Positions 33,422-42,395 of a DNA stretch of 60,241 bases are shown in pieces. The position numbers and the translations under genes are program-made. Below the pieces are notes generated by a model that saw only the letters and a list, made by a program, of their open reading frames with translations, was not told the DNA's origin and made no database searches. The stretch lies in contig WALW01000023.1 in the NCBI GenBank assembly GCA_015522635.1, forward strand, positions 1-60,241, read 5' to 3'. How positions within the stretch are numbered: the first letter of the stretch is position 1; each line of letters opens with the position of its first letter. The DNA comes from Candidatus Tiamatella incendiivivens. Lineage in GTDB: Archaea; Thermoproteota; Thermoprotei_A; Sulfolobales; Acidilobaceae.

Positions 33422-35848
33422 ATGGTAGAGCTTAAGCCTAGGATCAAGGAGAAACGCTGGGATATAAAGAGAGAGAAGGAGATCATTGATAAATGGAAGG
33501 AGGAGAAGATTTACACGTACACAATGAACTCGAAGGACACCAGGCCACTCCTGGTGATAGATACTCCTCCTCCATATCCAAGTGGTAAATGGCATGTCGC
33601 CGGTGCAGCTCACTATTCCCAGATTGACATGATAGCCAGGTACTTTAGACTCAAGGGATACAACGTTGTATTCCCATTCTATGCAGATAGGAATGGTCTC
33701 CCTGTCGAAGTCAAAGTCGAGAAAACCTACAATGTGAATGCACACAAAATGGCTTCGACCCCTGAAGGGAGGAGGAAATTCATCCAACTCTGTAGCAGTT
33801 TCCTAGACGAAGTGGAAAGCGAGCTTATAACTATAATGGAGAGAATGGGTTGTAGCCATACGTATTGGAAGAATGGGACTGATAGTGTGAAATATAGAAC
33901 AATGACTCAGGCAACGTTCATAGAGCTATGGAAGAAGGGGATGATTTATGAGGATGAGAGACCTGTCAGATGGTGCCCCAGGTGTAAGACCACTCTAGCT
34001 GAAGCAGAAGTCGAGTATGAGGAGAGGAAAGGCTATCTATACACTGTAATCTATACGCTAAAAGAGACAGGTGAACCTCTATACGTTTCGACTACTAGAC
34101 CTGAACTCATAGCCGCATGCAGAGCTCTAGCATTTAACCCAGAAGACGAGAGATACAGGCATTTGGAGGGGAAGACGGCTCTAGCTCCTATCTATGGGCA
34201 TGAACTAAAGATCCTCTCTCACCCACAGGTCGATCAAACCTACGGTACAGGTCTGATGATGATATGTAGCTATGGTGATGAAGACGATGTTAGAATGTTC
34301 AAGGAATTGGGATTAGAACCCAGGGTTATAGTCAATGAGGATGGAAGGCTAACAGAAGAGGCTGGGCCTTTAGCGGGTCTTAAGGTAGATAAGGCTAGGG
34401 AAAGGATCGTTGAATTATTAGAAAGGGAAGGATTACTACGTGATAAAAAGGAGATAACCCACAAGGTACCTACTTGCTGGAGATGCCATACCCCCATACA
34501 GATCATCCATAGAAGGGAGTATTTCCTGAAGCAAATGGAGTTCCTCCCAGAGCTAAGAAAGCTGATTGATAAAATAGAATTCAAACCACCTATACATAAA
34601 AGGAAGCTCCTCGATTGGATGGATAGTATAACAATGGACTGGCCAATATCTAGAGACAGATATTATGGTACTGAGATACCAGTATGGCATTGCACTAGTT
34701 GTGGTGCAAAAATAATCCCAGAGCCGGGGAAATATTATAGACCCTGGATAGATGAACCACCCTTTGACAAATGTCCTGTATGTGGCGCTTCTAAAGATAA
34801 ACTTGTAGGTGAGAAGAAGACATTTGATACCTGGTTTGATAGTAGCGCATCAATGCTATATGTTACACAATGGTTCTATAACAAAGGTTTCTATGAGAGA
34901 GCTAAAGAAAATACCTTACGCCCTCAGGGATACGAGATCATTAGGACATGGCTATACTATAGCCTGCTAAGAGTATACCAGTTAACTGGTAGACCGTCAT
35001 TCAAGTTGATTAGAATATCAGGTATGGGATTGGATCAGAAGGGTAGAGCAATGCATAAGAGCCTCGGAAATGTTGTAGACCCCGAGCCCATCCTTGGCCA
35101 AGAAGGAGCTGATGCTTTCAGATACTGGGCAGCTGCCTCAGCTAAACTAGGGTATGACTATAGATTCAATCCCGACGTGATTAGGACAGGTAAACTATTT
35201 GCAACTAAACTCTGGAACATAGCTAGGTTCATAAGTAGCTTCCCAGTACCCGGGGATAGCTACGAATTATCTAATCTAGACAAAGCATTCTTAGGCTTAC
35301 TGGATGAGTATTTGGAGAGGATAGATGGAGGGTATAGTAATCTAGATGTATTTGACCCTATCCATCTAATATACGAGTTCACATGGAATTTCTTCGCAAG
35401 CCACTACTTGGAACTATCCAAGAAAACTGCCTATAATAGAGATGGAAACTATTCCGAGGAAGTGCAGAGAGGTACATGGTATGCTCTCCACCAGATTCTC
35501 CGACGAATACTAATAATTCTCTCACCAATTATGCCGGTTGTAACTGACGCTATTTACAGAGAACTCTATGGTGGGAGTGTACATAAACAGTTATGGCCTG
35601 AGAAGGTAGGATACGAGGAACTTGCAGATCTGGCAAGGAGCATAGTAAAGATAAACAATGCTATCTGGGGTGAGAAGAGAAAGCTGGGCTTGAAGCTGGT
35701 TGACAGTCTACCTGGAAAGCTATGTTTAGCTATTGAAGCCCCTAGCGATATATTAAGTATAATGGAGGAGTTCCACAAAGCACGAATAACGGTTAATACA
35801 GATTGCGATGGTATAGAAATAGCTCCTGGGATAAAATTACTTGACTAA
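33422..35848 (+). CDS. valS: Valyl-tRNA synthetase
   Basis: Class I synthetase, 808 residues. The subgroup specific to Val/Ile is shown by DTPPPYPSGKWHV, PVRWCPRCKTTLAEAEVEYEE (cited in two parts), the editing-domain STTRPELIAACRAL and YGTGLMMICSYGDEDDV, and the WPISRDRYYGTEIPVWHC block with a zinc knuckle (CTSCG ... CPVCG). These blocks fit archaeal ValRS better than IleRS. The signature motifs are degenerate: HVAGA (58-62) replaces HIGHA, and AMHKS (about 543-547) replaces KMSKS. The protein is short for ValRS, but ends in a normal anticodon-binding helical region. Start is the ATG at 33422 following GGGGTG. Confidence 0.88.
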   Translation: MVELKPRIKEKRWDIKREKEIIDKWKEEKIYTYTMNSKDTRPLLVIDTPPPYPSGKWHVAGAAHYSQIDMIARYFRLKGYNVVFPFYADRNGLPVEVKVEKTYNVNAHKMASTPEGRRKFIQLCSSFLDEVESELITIMERMGCSHTYWKNGTDSVKYRTMTQATFIELWKKGMIYEDERPVRWCPRCKTTLAEAEVEYEERKGYLYTVIYTLKETGEPLYVSTTRPELIAACRALAFNPEDERYRHLEGKTALAPIYGHELKILSHPQVDQTYGTGLMMICSYGDEDDVRMFKELGLEPRVIVNEDGRLTEEAGPLAGLKVDKARERIVELLEREGLLRDKKEITHKVPTCWRCHTPIQIIHRREYFLKQMEFLPELRKLIDKIEFKPPIHKRKLLDWMDSITMDWPISRDRYYGTEIPVWHCTSCGAKIIPEPGKYYRPWIDEPPFDKCPVCGASKDKLVGEKKTFDTWFDSSASMLYVTQWFYNKGFYERAKENTLRPQGYEIIRTWLYYSLLRVYQLTGRPSFKLIRISGMGLDQKGRAMHKSLGNVVDPEPILGQEGADAFRYWAAASAKLGYDYRFNPDVIRTGKLFATKLWNIARFISSFPVPGDSYELSNLDKAFLGLLDEYLERIDGGYSNLDVFDPIHLIYEFTWNFFASHYLELSKKTAYNRDGNYSEEVQRGTWYALHQILRRILIILSPIMPVVTDAIYRELYGGSVHKQLWPEKVGYEELADLARSIVKINNAIWGEKRKLGLKLVDSLPGKLCLAIEAPSDILSIMEEFHKARITVNTDCDGIEIAPGIKLLD

Positions 35849-36177
35849 CCTATTTTGAATCCTGCTGCGAAACCTGCTAGGAAGCTTGCTGCAAAGGGGA
35901 TGTTCATAATTACATACGTCTTCATGCTAACTCCAGCTCCAGCAATGTGGCCTGCAGCTCCTTCTATCTTATCTTTTAGCGCATCATAGTTAACCGATAT
36001 TATTCCCTGGTTTGCCAGGTAGAGAAGGCCTAGTGTGAATAGTCCTAGGATTATGAGTAACAGTTTCATCACCTTTTTTACAGCGAAGCCTGTGGCAAAA
36101 CCCAGTATAAACCCTCCTCCAGCTTGAAACGCCAAGTTCATCCAAATATCACTGTTCGAGGTATCCACTGACTTCAC
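35845..36177 (-). CDS. FUN14-family small membrane protein
   Basis: A 110-residue membrane protein with three hydrophobic segments and the FUN14 pattern: GGGFILGFATGFAVKKVMKLLL (residues about 20-41, glycine zipper followed by K-K), a second helix LGLFTLGLLYLANQG, and SVNYDAL after it. Archaeal members are of unknown function. Its stop overlaps that of the converging valS gene by four bases. Confidence 0.75.
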   Translation of the reverse strand: MKSVDTSNSDIWMNLAFQAGGGFILGFATGFAVKKVMKLLLIILGLFTLGLLYLANQGIISVNYDALKDKIEGAAGHIAGAGVSMKTYVIMNIPFAASFLAGFAAGFKIG

Positions 36178-36231
36178 CCCTATGGTTTAACTACTAGTTT
36201 CCCCGATTAAGAATAAAAAGGGTGTGGAACC

Positions 36232-36510
36232 TTGGTTGAGCGTGTTTGTCTAAAGGTATATGTAGAGGGGAGAGTTCAAGGGGTTTTCTTTAGAGCTAAT
36301 ACGCAGGCAATTGCTAAGCAGTTAGGTGTAAATGGTTGGGTAAAGAATCTTACAGATGGACGTGTTGAAATGCATTTAGAAGGGACATACTCTAGTGTCG
36401 GGAGCCTAGTGGCTTGGGCGTTGAAGGGTCCTAGGCATGCTAGGGTGGATAGATTGATTGCTGTCAGAGTGGAATGTAAGGATTACGCTGTATTCGATAT
36501 TATGTACTAA
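36232..36510 (+). CDS. Acylphosphatase
   Basis: A 92-residue acylphosphatase, hydrolysing acyl phosphates such as 1,3-bisphosphoglycerate or carbamoyl phosphate. Active-site Arg lies in GRVQGVFFRANTQ and the catalytic Asn in GVNGWVKNLTDG. Length is typical. Start is a TTG at 36232. It diverges from the FUN14-like gene. The following 136 bases to 36646 contain no gene I can support. Confidence 0.92.
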   Translation: MVERVCLKVYVEGRVQGVFFRANTQAIAKQLGVNGWVKNLTDGRVEMHLEGTYSSVGSLVAWALKGPRHARVDRLIAVRVECKDYAVFDIMY

Positions 36511-36646
36511 TACAGGATTGGGGTCAGTAGCGCCGACCATGCTCATAGGCTATATTTGGGCCTCACGCCGTGGTCTATCTCCATTCCCCATACCGTATAT
36601 TTACACTAGAACTTGGAATATTAAATCACAGAGAGCTATTGGCGGG

Positions 36647-37600
36647 TCAGTGAGAGAGCCAGAGATCATCCCCTCTAGCAGGGTCGCCCGGTTTGCTAGT
36701 CCTCATCCCCGCTACCTTCTCTTTAATCAATTCTAGTAATCTTTCAACTATATACTCGGAAGGGTCTGTTCTCGTAGCATGGTAGAAACCCCTCCATAGT
36801 GGTGCACTATTGACTTCAAGTACTAAATACGATCCATTGTTAACATCCTCGGCAATATCTACTCCAGCAAATTCTAATCCAAGGATTCTAGTTGCCCTCA
36901 AAGCTAGCTCCTCTAGTTCTCCGTTTAACTCGGCTTTAACAGGCTTTGCTCCCCTCGCTATATTTGTTTTCCATCCCATTGAGACGCGGTACATACCTCC
37001 AAGGATCTTACCGCCAACAACGAAAACCCTAATATCTCTACCCGGCTTCTCAATATATCTTTGAATGTATATTGGTTGACCACTCCTGAGAACAGTTGAT
37101 AAATCATAGAATGCTCTATCCTCATCGTCTATAAGCATAACACCACGGCCCAAGCTTCCTATTACGGGTTTGATTATCGCTTTACCCCATTTGGATAGGT
37201 ATCTCAGAGCAGTTGACACACTCCAAGTCATAATAGTTTCTGGTGTGGGAAGGCCTCCCTCGGATAAATATAGTAGCTGGGTTATTTTGTCTCTTGATAA
37301 AAGAAGACTTTCAAACGGGTTTATCACAACAGTGCCAGAGAGTTCCAGGCTTTTAATTAAACCTAACTTACCAACAGCTTCTTCTGCAGTGTTAATGTCT
37401 CCGAGACCCTTCACTATAGCTCCATCTAGCTTCACCTGCTCGTCTTCTGCAATAGCCAAACCTCCCTCAAGACTATAAGGCACAGAGGTAACCCTGAGGT
37501 AATATGGAGTATGGCCTTTCTCTATTATTCTCCTGAATAATTGTCTGACACTCCAAACCATATGCGGTGTATCATGGATTACCGCAATTCTAAACGTCAA
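36647..37600 (-). CDS. RimK-like ATP-grasp ligase
   Basis: An ATP-grasp enzyme of about 317 residues of the RimK/MptN/LysX group, which adds amino acids (commonly glutamate) to a carboxylate acceptor. ATP-grasp features: GKAIIKPVIGSLGRGVMLI, YIQRYIEKPGRDIRVFVVGG (about residues 190-209), GLEFAGVDIAED and LVLEVNSAPLWRGF. The target may be a cofactor, a carrier protein or ribosomal S6-like protein, and cannot be decided. TTG 37600 was chosen because GGTGGATC lies five bases upstream; the frame is open to a GTG at 37621. Confidence 0.85.
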   Translation of the reverse strand: MTFRIAVIHDTPHMVWSVRQLFRRIIEKGHTPYYLRVTSVPYSLEGGLAIAEDEQVKLDGAIVKGLGDINTAEEAVGKLGLIKSLELSGTVVINPFESLLLSRDKITQLLYLSEGGLPTPETIMTWSVSTALRYLSKWGKAIIKPVIGSLGRGVMLIDDEDRAFYDLSTVLRSGQPIYIQRYIEKPGRDIRVFVVGGKILGGMYRVSMGWKTNIARGAKPVKAELNGELEELALRATRILGLEFAGVDIAEDVNNGSYLVLEVNSAPLWRGFYHATRTDPSEYIVERLLELIKEKVAGMRTSKPGDPARGDDLWLSH

Positions 37601-37695
37601 ACTCGATCCACCAGGGCTCACAGCATGTTTGTATTATATTATCCCAGGGATATTATAATGAGAAGAGGGATTAAGGCTAACGGGGTAGCAGGGAC

Positions 37696-38700
37696 ATGAA
37701 TACTTGTATAGCCAATGCTATCATTGCAGGGATTATAGGGGCAGTACTATACGTTCTCCTAGTCAGACCATATATAAGATGGGCACATAGACATGGGAGA
37801 GTCGGTAAGGATATGCATAAACCTCAGCATCCGCCAGTAGCTGAATCTGGCGGAGTAATATTCTTTATCTCAGCGTTAGCAATAGAATCGACACTATACC
37901 TTCAAGGCGCATTTAACCTTAACCAGTTATACACTATGTTATTAGTGACAATTATAGCTGGCATCATAGGAATTATAGATGATGAACTCGTCCTCTCGCC
38001 AAGTGGAAAAGTCCTAGGCGGCTTAGTACTAGGGGCTCCCTTCATATTATTCAACACCTATGACCCCCACCTAGCTATACCCTTAATCGGTTCGGCAAGG
38101 TTTACAATACTTTACCCTGTCGCAATCCCTATAGCAATGACGGTATTCGCGAATGCGGCAAACATGAGCGATACTCATAATGGAGTTCTTCACATAACAT
38201 CTATATTTATATATCTAACTGCAATTACCTCCGGGTACATACTATGGATGCATGGAGGTACACCCAACGCTGTTATTTTAGGAATCTCCTTCCTCCTATT
38301 ACACCTTGTAGCTTTACACTACAATTTTTTCCCCGCCAAAGTCTTCAATGGTGATATAGGAAGTCTCACAGTGGGCACACTGGTAGGATTAGTAGCAATA
38401 CTTGGGAAGGTTGAGTTGGCAATCATACTTGCAATGATGCCCTGGGTTATAAATGGGTATGGTAACATAGCAAGCCTCCGGGGCTTCAGAGGGCGACACC
38501 AGTTACGTAAGAGACCGGTTGTTGTAGAGGGATGGGAAATAAAGGGGAGTAGTGAAAAAAGCGTACCCATAACTCTAGTACGGCTCTTAACGAGTGATCA
38601 CTCACTAACGGAACCTGAAGTGATCGCCGCCTATATAATATTGTCTGCACTAGCTTCCACTCTCTCCTTGATTATAGCTCTCTTTACTTATACAATGTAA
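37696..38700 (+). CDS. UDP-GlcNAc:dolichyl-phosphate GlcNAc-1-phosphate transferase
   Basis: Polytopic membrane enzyme of the MraY/WecA/GPT family, 334 residues with about ten helices. The catalytic signatures are IGIIDDELVLSPSGK (Asp-Asp), FANAANMSDTHNG, FNGDIGSLTVG, and the nucleotide-loop GFRGRHQLRKRP. It most likely transfers GlcNAc-1-P (or a related sugar phosphate) to a dolichyl phosphate as the first step of N-glycan assembly, which fits the sequon-rich surface protein at 29341. ATG start. Confidence 0.87.
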   Translation: MNTCIANAIIAGIIGAVLYVLLVRPYIRWAHRHGRVGKDMHKPQHPPVAESGGVIFFISALAIESTLYLQGAFNLNQLYTMLLVTIIAGIIGIIDDELVLSPSGKVLGGLVLGAPFILFNTYDPHLAIPLIGSARFTILYPVAIPIAMTVFANAANMSDTHNGVLHITSIFIYLTAITSGYILWMHGGTPNAVILGISFLLLHLVALHYNFFPAKVFNGDIGSLTVGTLVGLVAILGKVELAIILAMMPWVINGYGNIASLRGFRGRHQLRKRPVVVEGWEIKGSSEKSVPITLVRLLTSDHSLTEPEVIAAYIILSALASTLSLIIALFTYTM

Positions 38701-38738
38701 CAATATTTAGTAGAGTTTACAAGTAGAAAATATTCAAC

Positions 38739-39662
38739 ATGGGGATTGTTTTGAACAAAAAATTAGCAGTTCTAGCGGGAACGGGAGACATATCACTTTG
38801 CTATGCCCAAGGTATATCAGAAACTTTAGGCCTGGAAATATACCAAGTTGATACCAAAGTCTTCCCCGACGGTGAAAGCTATATACGACTACCTGAAATA
38901 AGCAATGAAAACATTGTTCTCATCCAGAACCTAGAGCCTCCGCAGGACAAGCGAATATGGGAAATGCTCCTTACACTTGATAAGCTGCGAAGCACAGGGT
39001 ACCACGTAATTCTAGTTGCACCATATCTAGCCTATAGCAGGCAGGATAAAGAATTCCTAAAGGGAGAAGCCATCAGCATCGCCCTTCTGCTCAGACTTAT
39101 AAGGAGCCTAGGGGCAGACGAATTCTATACTATCGAAGTACACCAGATGAATAGCTTGAAATTCTTTACCGGTAGAGCAATTAGCCTAGACCCCTACCCA
39201 TATATGGCCGGAGTCCTCTCTGACAAACTTCCTCATCCAAGCGAAGTCCTAGTATTATCTCCGGATTTAGGGGCTATAGATAGAGCTAGGAGATTCGCTG
39301 ACGCCTTTGGATCAGAGTTCGATTACATAGTCAAGAGACGGGATCGGATTACTGGAGAGATATACATGGAACCTAAGAGTATTCCTGTCAGAAATAGGAG
39401 TGTCGTAATAGTGGATGATATAATATCAACTGGAGGTACAATGGCGAAGGCTGCAAAAATGCTTCTAGAACAGGGGGCAAACAATGTCTATGCTGTCGCT
39501 GCACATGGACTCTTTGTTGGAAATGCTGTAGATAAATTGAAATCCAATGGTATCAAAAGCATATTTGTTGGAGACACTCTTCCAGACAAAGAGGGTGTCA
39601 AACAGGTGCAATTATATCCGATTGTTTCCCGGGAGTTTAAATGGGCTAAAGAATCATTGTAG
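38739..39662 (+). CDS. prs: Ribose-phosphate pyrophosphokinase
   Basis: PRPP synthase, feeding nucleotide, histidine and tryptophan synthesis. 307 residues with FPDGESYIRLPE, the ATP-site PYLAYSRQDKEFLKGEAIS (19 residues), and the PRPP-binding loop VVIVDDIISTGGTMAKAA. Archaeal-type length. ATG 38739 was used; the TTG at 38751 has GGGGAT at good spacing and could be the real start. The stop codon region overlaps the converging methyltransferase gene by nine bases. Confidence 0.94.
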   Translation: MGIVLNKKLAVLAGTGDISLCYAQGISETLGLEIYQVDTKVFPDGESYIRLPEISNENIVLIQNLEPPQDKRIWEMLLTLDKLRSTGYHVILVAPYLAYSRQDKEFLKGEAISIALLLRLIRSLGADEFYTIEVHQMNSLKFFTGRAISLDPYPYMAGVLSDKLPHPSEVLVLSPDLGAIDRARRFADAFGSEFDYIVKRRDRITGEIYMEPKSIPVRNRSVVIVDDIISTGGTMAKAAKMLLEQGANNVYAVAAHGLFVGNAVDKLKSNGIKSIFVGDTLPDKEGVKQVQLYPIVSREFKWAKESL

Positions 39663-40724
39663 CGGTTTTCTCGCAACCACTACACCTCTAACTAACCGCC
39701 TATGAACATGCATTTCAAAATACCCAGCTACCTCGAATCCAACTTCCTCAGCTAATTGCCTTGGTTTAACCTCAATGGGTGAAGCAAAGACAAGGTATCC
39801 GCCGGGAGCTATCACTCTCAGTGCCTCGGCAAGAAACTCTTTAACAATAATCCTCCTAGAAACTCCTCCTGTAGAAGTAGTTCTCCCATATGGCGGATCA
39901 GTTGCTATTCTCTCTATAGACTCGCTTCTCAGCGGAAGATCGCTGGAATTACCATAATAGAAAATGGGGGAAGAATGCTTGGATAGATAAGCATTGAGAT
40001 TAGTGACTGCCCCTTTCATCATTTGGTAATCTATATCGCCGCAGATAACTGGGTCATATCCTATAAGTCCTGCTTCTATTGCGAAACCTCCTACACCGCA
40101 GAATGGATCAATATAGGAAAGATTCTTCCTGGGACGGGACAAGTTGACGATTACCCTGGATAGTATTGGGTCAAGTGTTCCCGGCCTGAATACCGGCCTT
40201 CTCCTTGGAAGCCTATTCAAGAATCCAGTATAGTCTTTCTTTGCTATCCTGATACCAATATGAATAAATCCAGGGTAATGGTCTATCTTCAATATACTTC
40301 CTTCCTTAGAGAACTTAGACTCTTTATTAGCTAATACCACCATTCTAATTATCTCAATCGAATGAGGGTTCCACTCTGGTTTCAAGTGTTTCTCATATAC
40401 TATCCAGTATTCGCCATTGGGAAGCTTGTTTTTAGTTATGTAATCCCTGAAAAGCTTAGGGTCCTCTGGAGCAGTTATCACACTGTATCCTGCTTCCCTT
40501 ATGTAACCGCTTTCATCAACGATATGCTTTATGACGTCGGGAGGAGTATCAGTGTCTATTATTGCTAGGGATTCCAATCTATATAGTAAGCTTGTCTCTC
40601 CCCCCCAAGACTCTAGTAGAGAGGTAAGTTCTCCGTAGGGGAGCGTGGGATGCTCTCCTGACAATAGAGCATAATATAATGTATATTTAGGTGTATATAG
40701 TCCTTGCAAGGTCTTCCGCTTCAC
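39654..40724 (-). CDS. tRNA guanosine-10 N2-methyltransferase (Trm11/TrmG10 type)
   Basis: A 356-residue enzyme with an N-terminal THUMP-containing region and a C-terminal Rossmann methyltransferase. SAM-binding block YIDPFCGVGGFAIEAGLIGYD (about 208-228), ICGDID, and the N-methyltransferase motif ATDPPYGRTTS, as in archaeal Trm-G10 making m2G or m2,2G at position 10. A GTG start at 40724 overlaps the end of the SIS-domain gene by 38 bases; TTG 40709 is an alternative. Confidence 0.87.
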   Translation of the reverse strand: MKRKTLQGLYTPKYTLYYALLSGEHPTLPYGELTSLLESWGGETSLLYRLESLAIIDTDTPPDVIKHIVDESGYIREAGYSVITAPEDPKLFRDYITKNKLPNGEYWIVYEKHLKPEWNPHSIEIIRMVVLANKESKFSKEGSILKIDHYPGFIHIGIRIAKKDYTGFLNRLPRRRPVFRPGTLDPILSRVIVNLSRPRKNLSYIDPFCGVGGFAIEAGLIGYDPVICGDIDYQMMKGAVTNLNAYLSKHSSPIFYYGNSSDLPLRSESIERIATDPPYGRTTSTGGVSRRIIVKEFLAEALRVIAPGGYLVFASPIEVKPRQLAEEVGFEVAGYFEMHVHRRLVRGVVVARKPLQ

Positions 40725-41649
40725 TCCTCGTCATCCGGTAGTATGGTTCTTTTAACCCTTCTTTACTAATGTATTCTGCAATTAGTCTAGTTATTGATTG
40801 GATGGTGCAAATCAGTATACCAGCAGTATTCCCGGTTTCAGGTTCAATTAGATCTTCTAGGAAGAGAGGGTTAGACTTTTTCATAAGAACAGACAGGAAT
40901 TTTCTAGGAAGCTTGTCTCTCGGGTATAATATAACGGGGGTTTCATAATCCTTAAGGCTGAATACAGTTGCATGCATAAACTGTTCGAGGCGTTCAGATC
41001 TCGATGGCCACCCTAGATCCTCGTGTGCTTTGAGCATTGCGAAATATGCTACGCCATAACTCCATGTCTCACCTATAAAGAAAGGCGTGGCCATAGTAAT
41101 ATTCTTTGGACGGCATTGCGAATTGTAAGCAGGTTTCTCATCAACTCCTAGGAGGCCTGCTATTGCTGCAGTCATACTAACATAACTTCCGAAACCGCTC
41201 CCCAGAATGTAGGATGGGTGAACGACTTCTACTATTTTGTCACCCAACTTGGCCAATGGGGATTCCAAGTTACCTGTGACAACAATTATCTTCGAACCAT
41301 TGTGCTTGTGAATAGATACTGAGTTAACTAGACTTCTAGTCTTCCCTCCTAGGGAGACTGCTATAACAGTAATTCCACTACCCTTAGGGTAATTGGATAA
41401 TTCTCTTGGATCTACCGTCTCACCTTCGTATCCTGATAATGCTACTCCGGTTAACGATGCAGCATAACTGTCTCCGGCGCCAGAAACAAGTATTCTCCTA
41501 CCATCTAATACGCTTTCCAAGTTGTCAAGCTGTCTAGAATAAATCACCTGGTATAACTCGGCTTCCTCTTTTAATTTCTCAGCAAACTCCGTCAATATAG
41601 GGTCCCAACTTGAATATACTGAGTAAGCTTGGTTTTTAGATTTGAGCAT
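40687..41649 (-). CDS. SIS-domain sugar-phosphate isomerase-like protein
   Basis: A 320-residue protein with two SIS domains, similar to the isomerase half of glucosamine-6-phosphate synthase and to archaeal sugar isomerases. The phosphosugar-binding pattern is ILVSGAGDSYAASLTG (about 53-68), and the Ser/Thr block VIAVSLGGKTRSL. There is no glutaminase domain. Probably acts on a hexose- or hexosamine-phosphate, possibly linked to glycan synthesis, but the substrate is unknown. Start ATG 41649 lies six bases after the C/D-box RNA on the same strand. Confidence 0.8.
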   Translation of the reverse strand: MLKSKNQAYSVYSSWDPILTEFAEKLKEEAELYQVIYSRQLDNLESVLDGRRILVSGAGDSYAASLTGVALSGYEGETVDPRELSNYPKGSGITVIAVSLGGKTRSLVNSVSIHKHNGSKIIVVTGNLESPLAKLGDKIVEVVHPSYILGSGFGSYVSMTAAIAGLLGVDEKPAYNSQCRPKNITMATPFFIGETWSYGVAYFAMLKAHEDLGWPSRSERLEQFMHATVFSLKDYETPVILYPRDKLPRKFLSVLMKKSNPLFLEDLIEPETGNTAGILICTIQSITRLIAEYISKEGLKEPYYRMTRSEAEDLARTIYT

Positions 41650-41655
41650 CCTTCG

Positions 41656-41723
41656 GGGGCTCTGCTGGACTAGGAGTCTTCACAGTTTCAGACTCTGTTC
41701 CGGGTTCACATCATCACAGCCCC
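41656..41723 (-). ncRNA. Archaeal C/D-box guide RNA upstream of the SIS gene
   Basis: Read on the minus strand: perfect C box GTGATGA (41717-41711), perfect D' box CTGA (41691-41688), C' box GTGAAGA (41683-41677), and D box CAGA (41664-41661, one base off CTGA). The ends form a stem, GGGGC (41723-41719) with GCCCC (41660-41656). D'-to-C' spacing is four bases and the D guide is 12 bases (CTCCTAGTCCAG). The D' guide region is 19 bases, longer than usual. The RNA ends seven bases before the SIS-domain start codon, so it may be cut from the leader of that message. Confidence 0.7.
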
Positions 41724-41822
41724 ATATACTACTAGTACTAATATATGGCGTATAAACAACCTCATCGTTTACAACATGTTAAGCCTACTTAAATTTATCT
41801 CAAGCCAAGCCGGCTGGTCCTG

Positions 41823-41833
41823 TTATATAAAAA
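41823..41833 (+). promoter_or_regulatory. TATA box for the gene at 41867
   Basis: TTATATAAAAA, predicting transcription from about 41852. The AAGGAGGTG ribosome site at 41855-41863 and ATG 41867 follow directly. Confidence 0.5.
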
Positions 41834-41866
41834 CCTTGTTGAAAACTTGGTTTGAAGGAGGTGTCG

Positions 41867-42359
41867 ATGGATATTGAGTACATCAATAAACCCCCCAGGT
41901 GCAGTAGGGTTTCCCCTACGTGAGTGGACTCACATAGAGCCGGGGGCTAGGGATCTAGCTGGTGACTTTGTAGCCCATCTTGCAACAGTCTTCGTTTTAG
42001 ATTATCCGGAGGATATTAGGGAGCTAGTTAATGCTGGTAGGGTTCTTGATGAGATGCTGTTGAGGGTACCGTTATACAACTATGATAGAGTGAAGGATTA
42101 TTTCAACCGGCCTCTTCTAGATATATTCGAATTAGCGGAATGTGTAGGTTTAGATGGGATAGAGGAAATTCTAGCTTGGAGCCTCTCTACTCTAGAGGGA
42201 GGAACACTTGAACCAGAACCTTCCACAAGTCTGGTCAAGATATTTGGTGGCTGCGTAGGCTGGAATAGTGAGCCAAGTGACCCTCTGGACCTGGCTAGCC
42301 TGGTATTCCTTTCGACTATAGCAGTCTACAATAAAACGCTAAATAATACCGGTGAATAA
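41867..42359 (+). CDS. Acidic protein of unknown function, apparent frameshift near start
   Basis: About 163 residues, acidic, no recognised family. The best start is ATG 41867, five bases after GGAGG, but that frame stops after 18 codons. The long frame begins at TTG 41874, one base out of phase. A run of six C's at 41891-41896 separates them: removing one C joins MDIEYINKPP to GAVGFPLREW without a break. Either the true start is TTG 41874 with a distant ribosome site, or there is a one-base insertion or sequencing error in the C-run, or a frameshift during translation. The rest is predicted helical with a Leu-rich C-terminal segment. Confidence 0.6.
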
Positions 42360-42395
42360 ACATATAATCACCCCGGCTCTCCAATCACTTAAACG

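Noticed and set aside
36511-36646. Gap with GGGG...CCCC inverted repeat and a minus-strand CTGA
   Set aside because: The arms are only four to five bases long and no C box or coding frame supports a gene.
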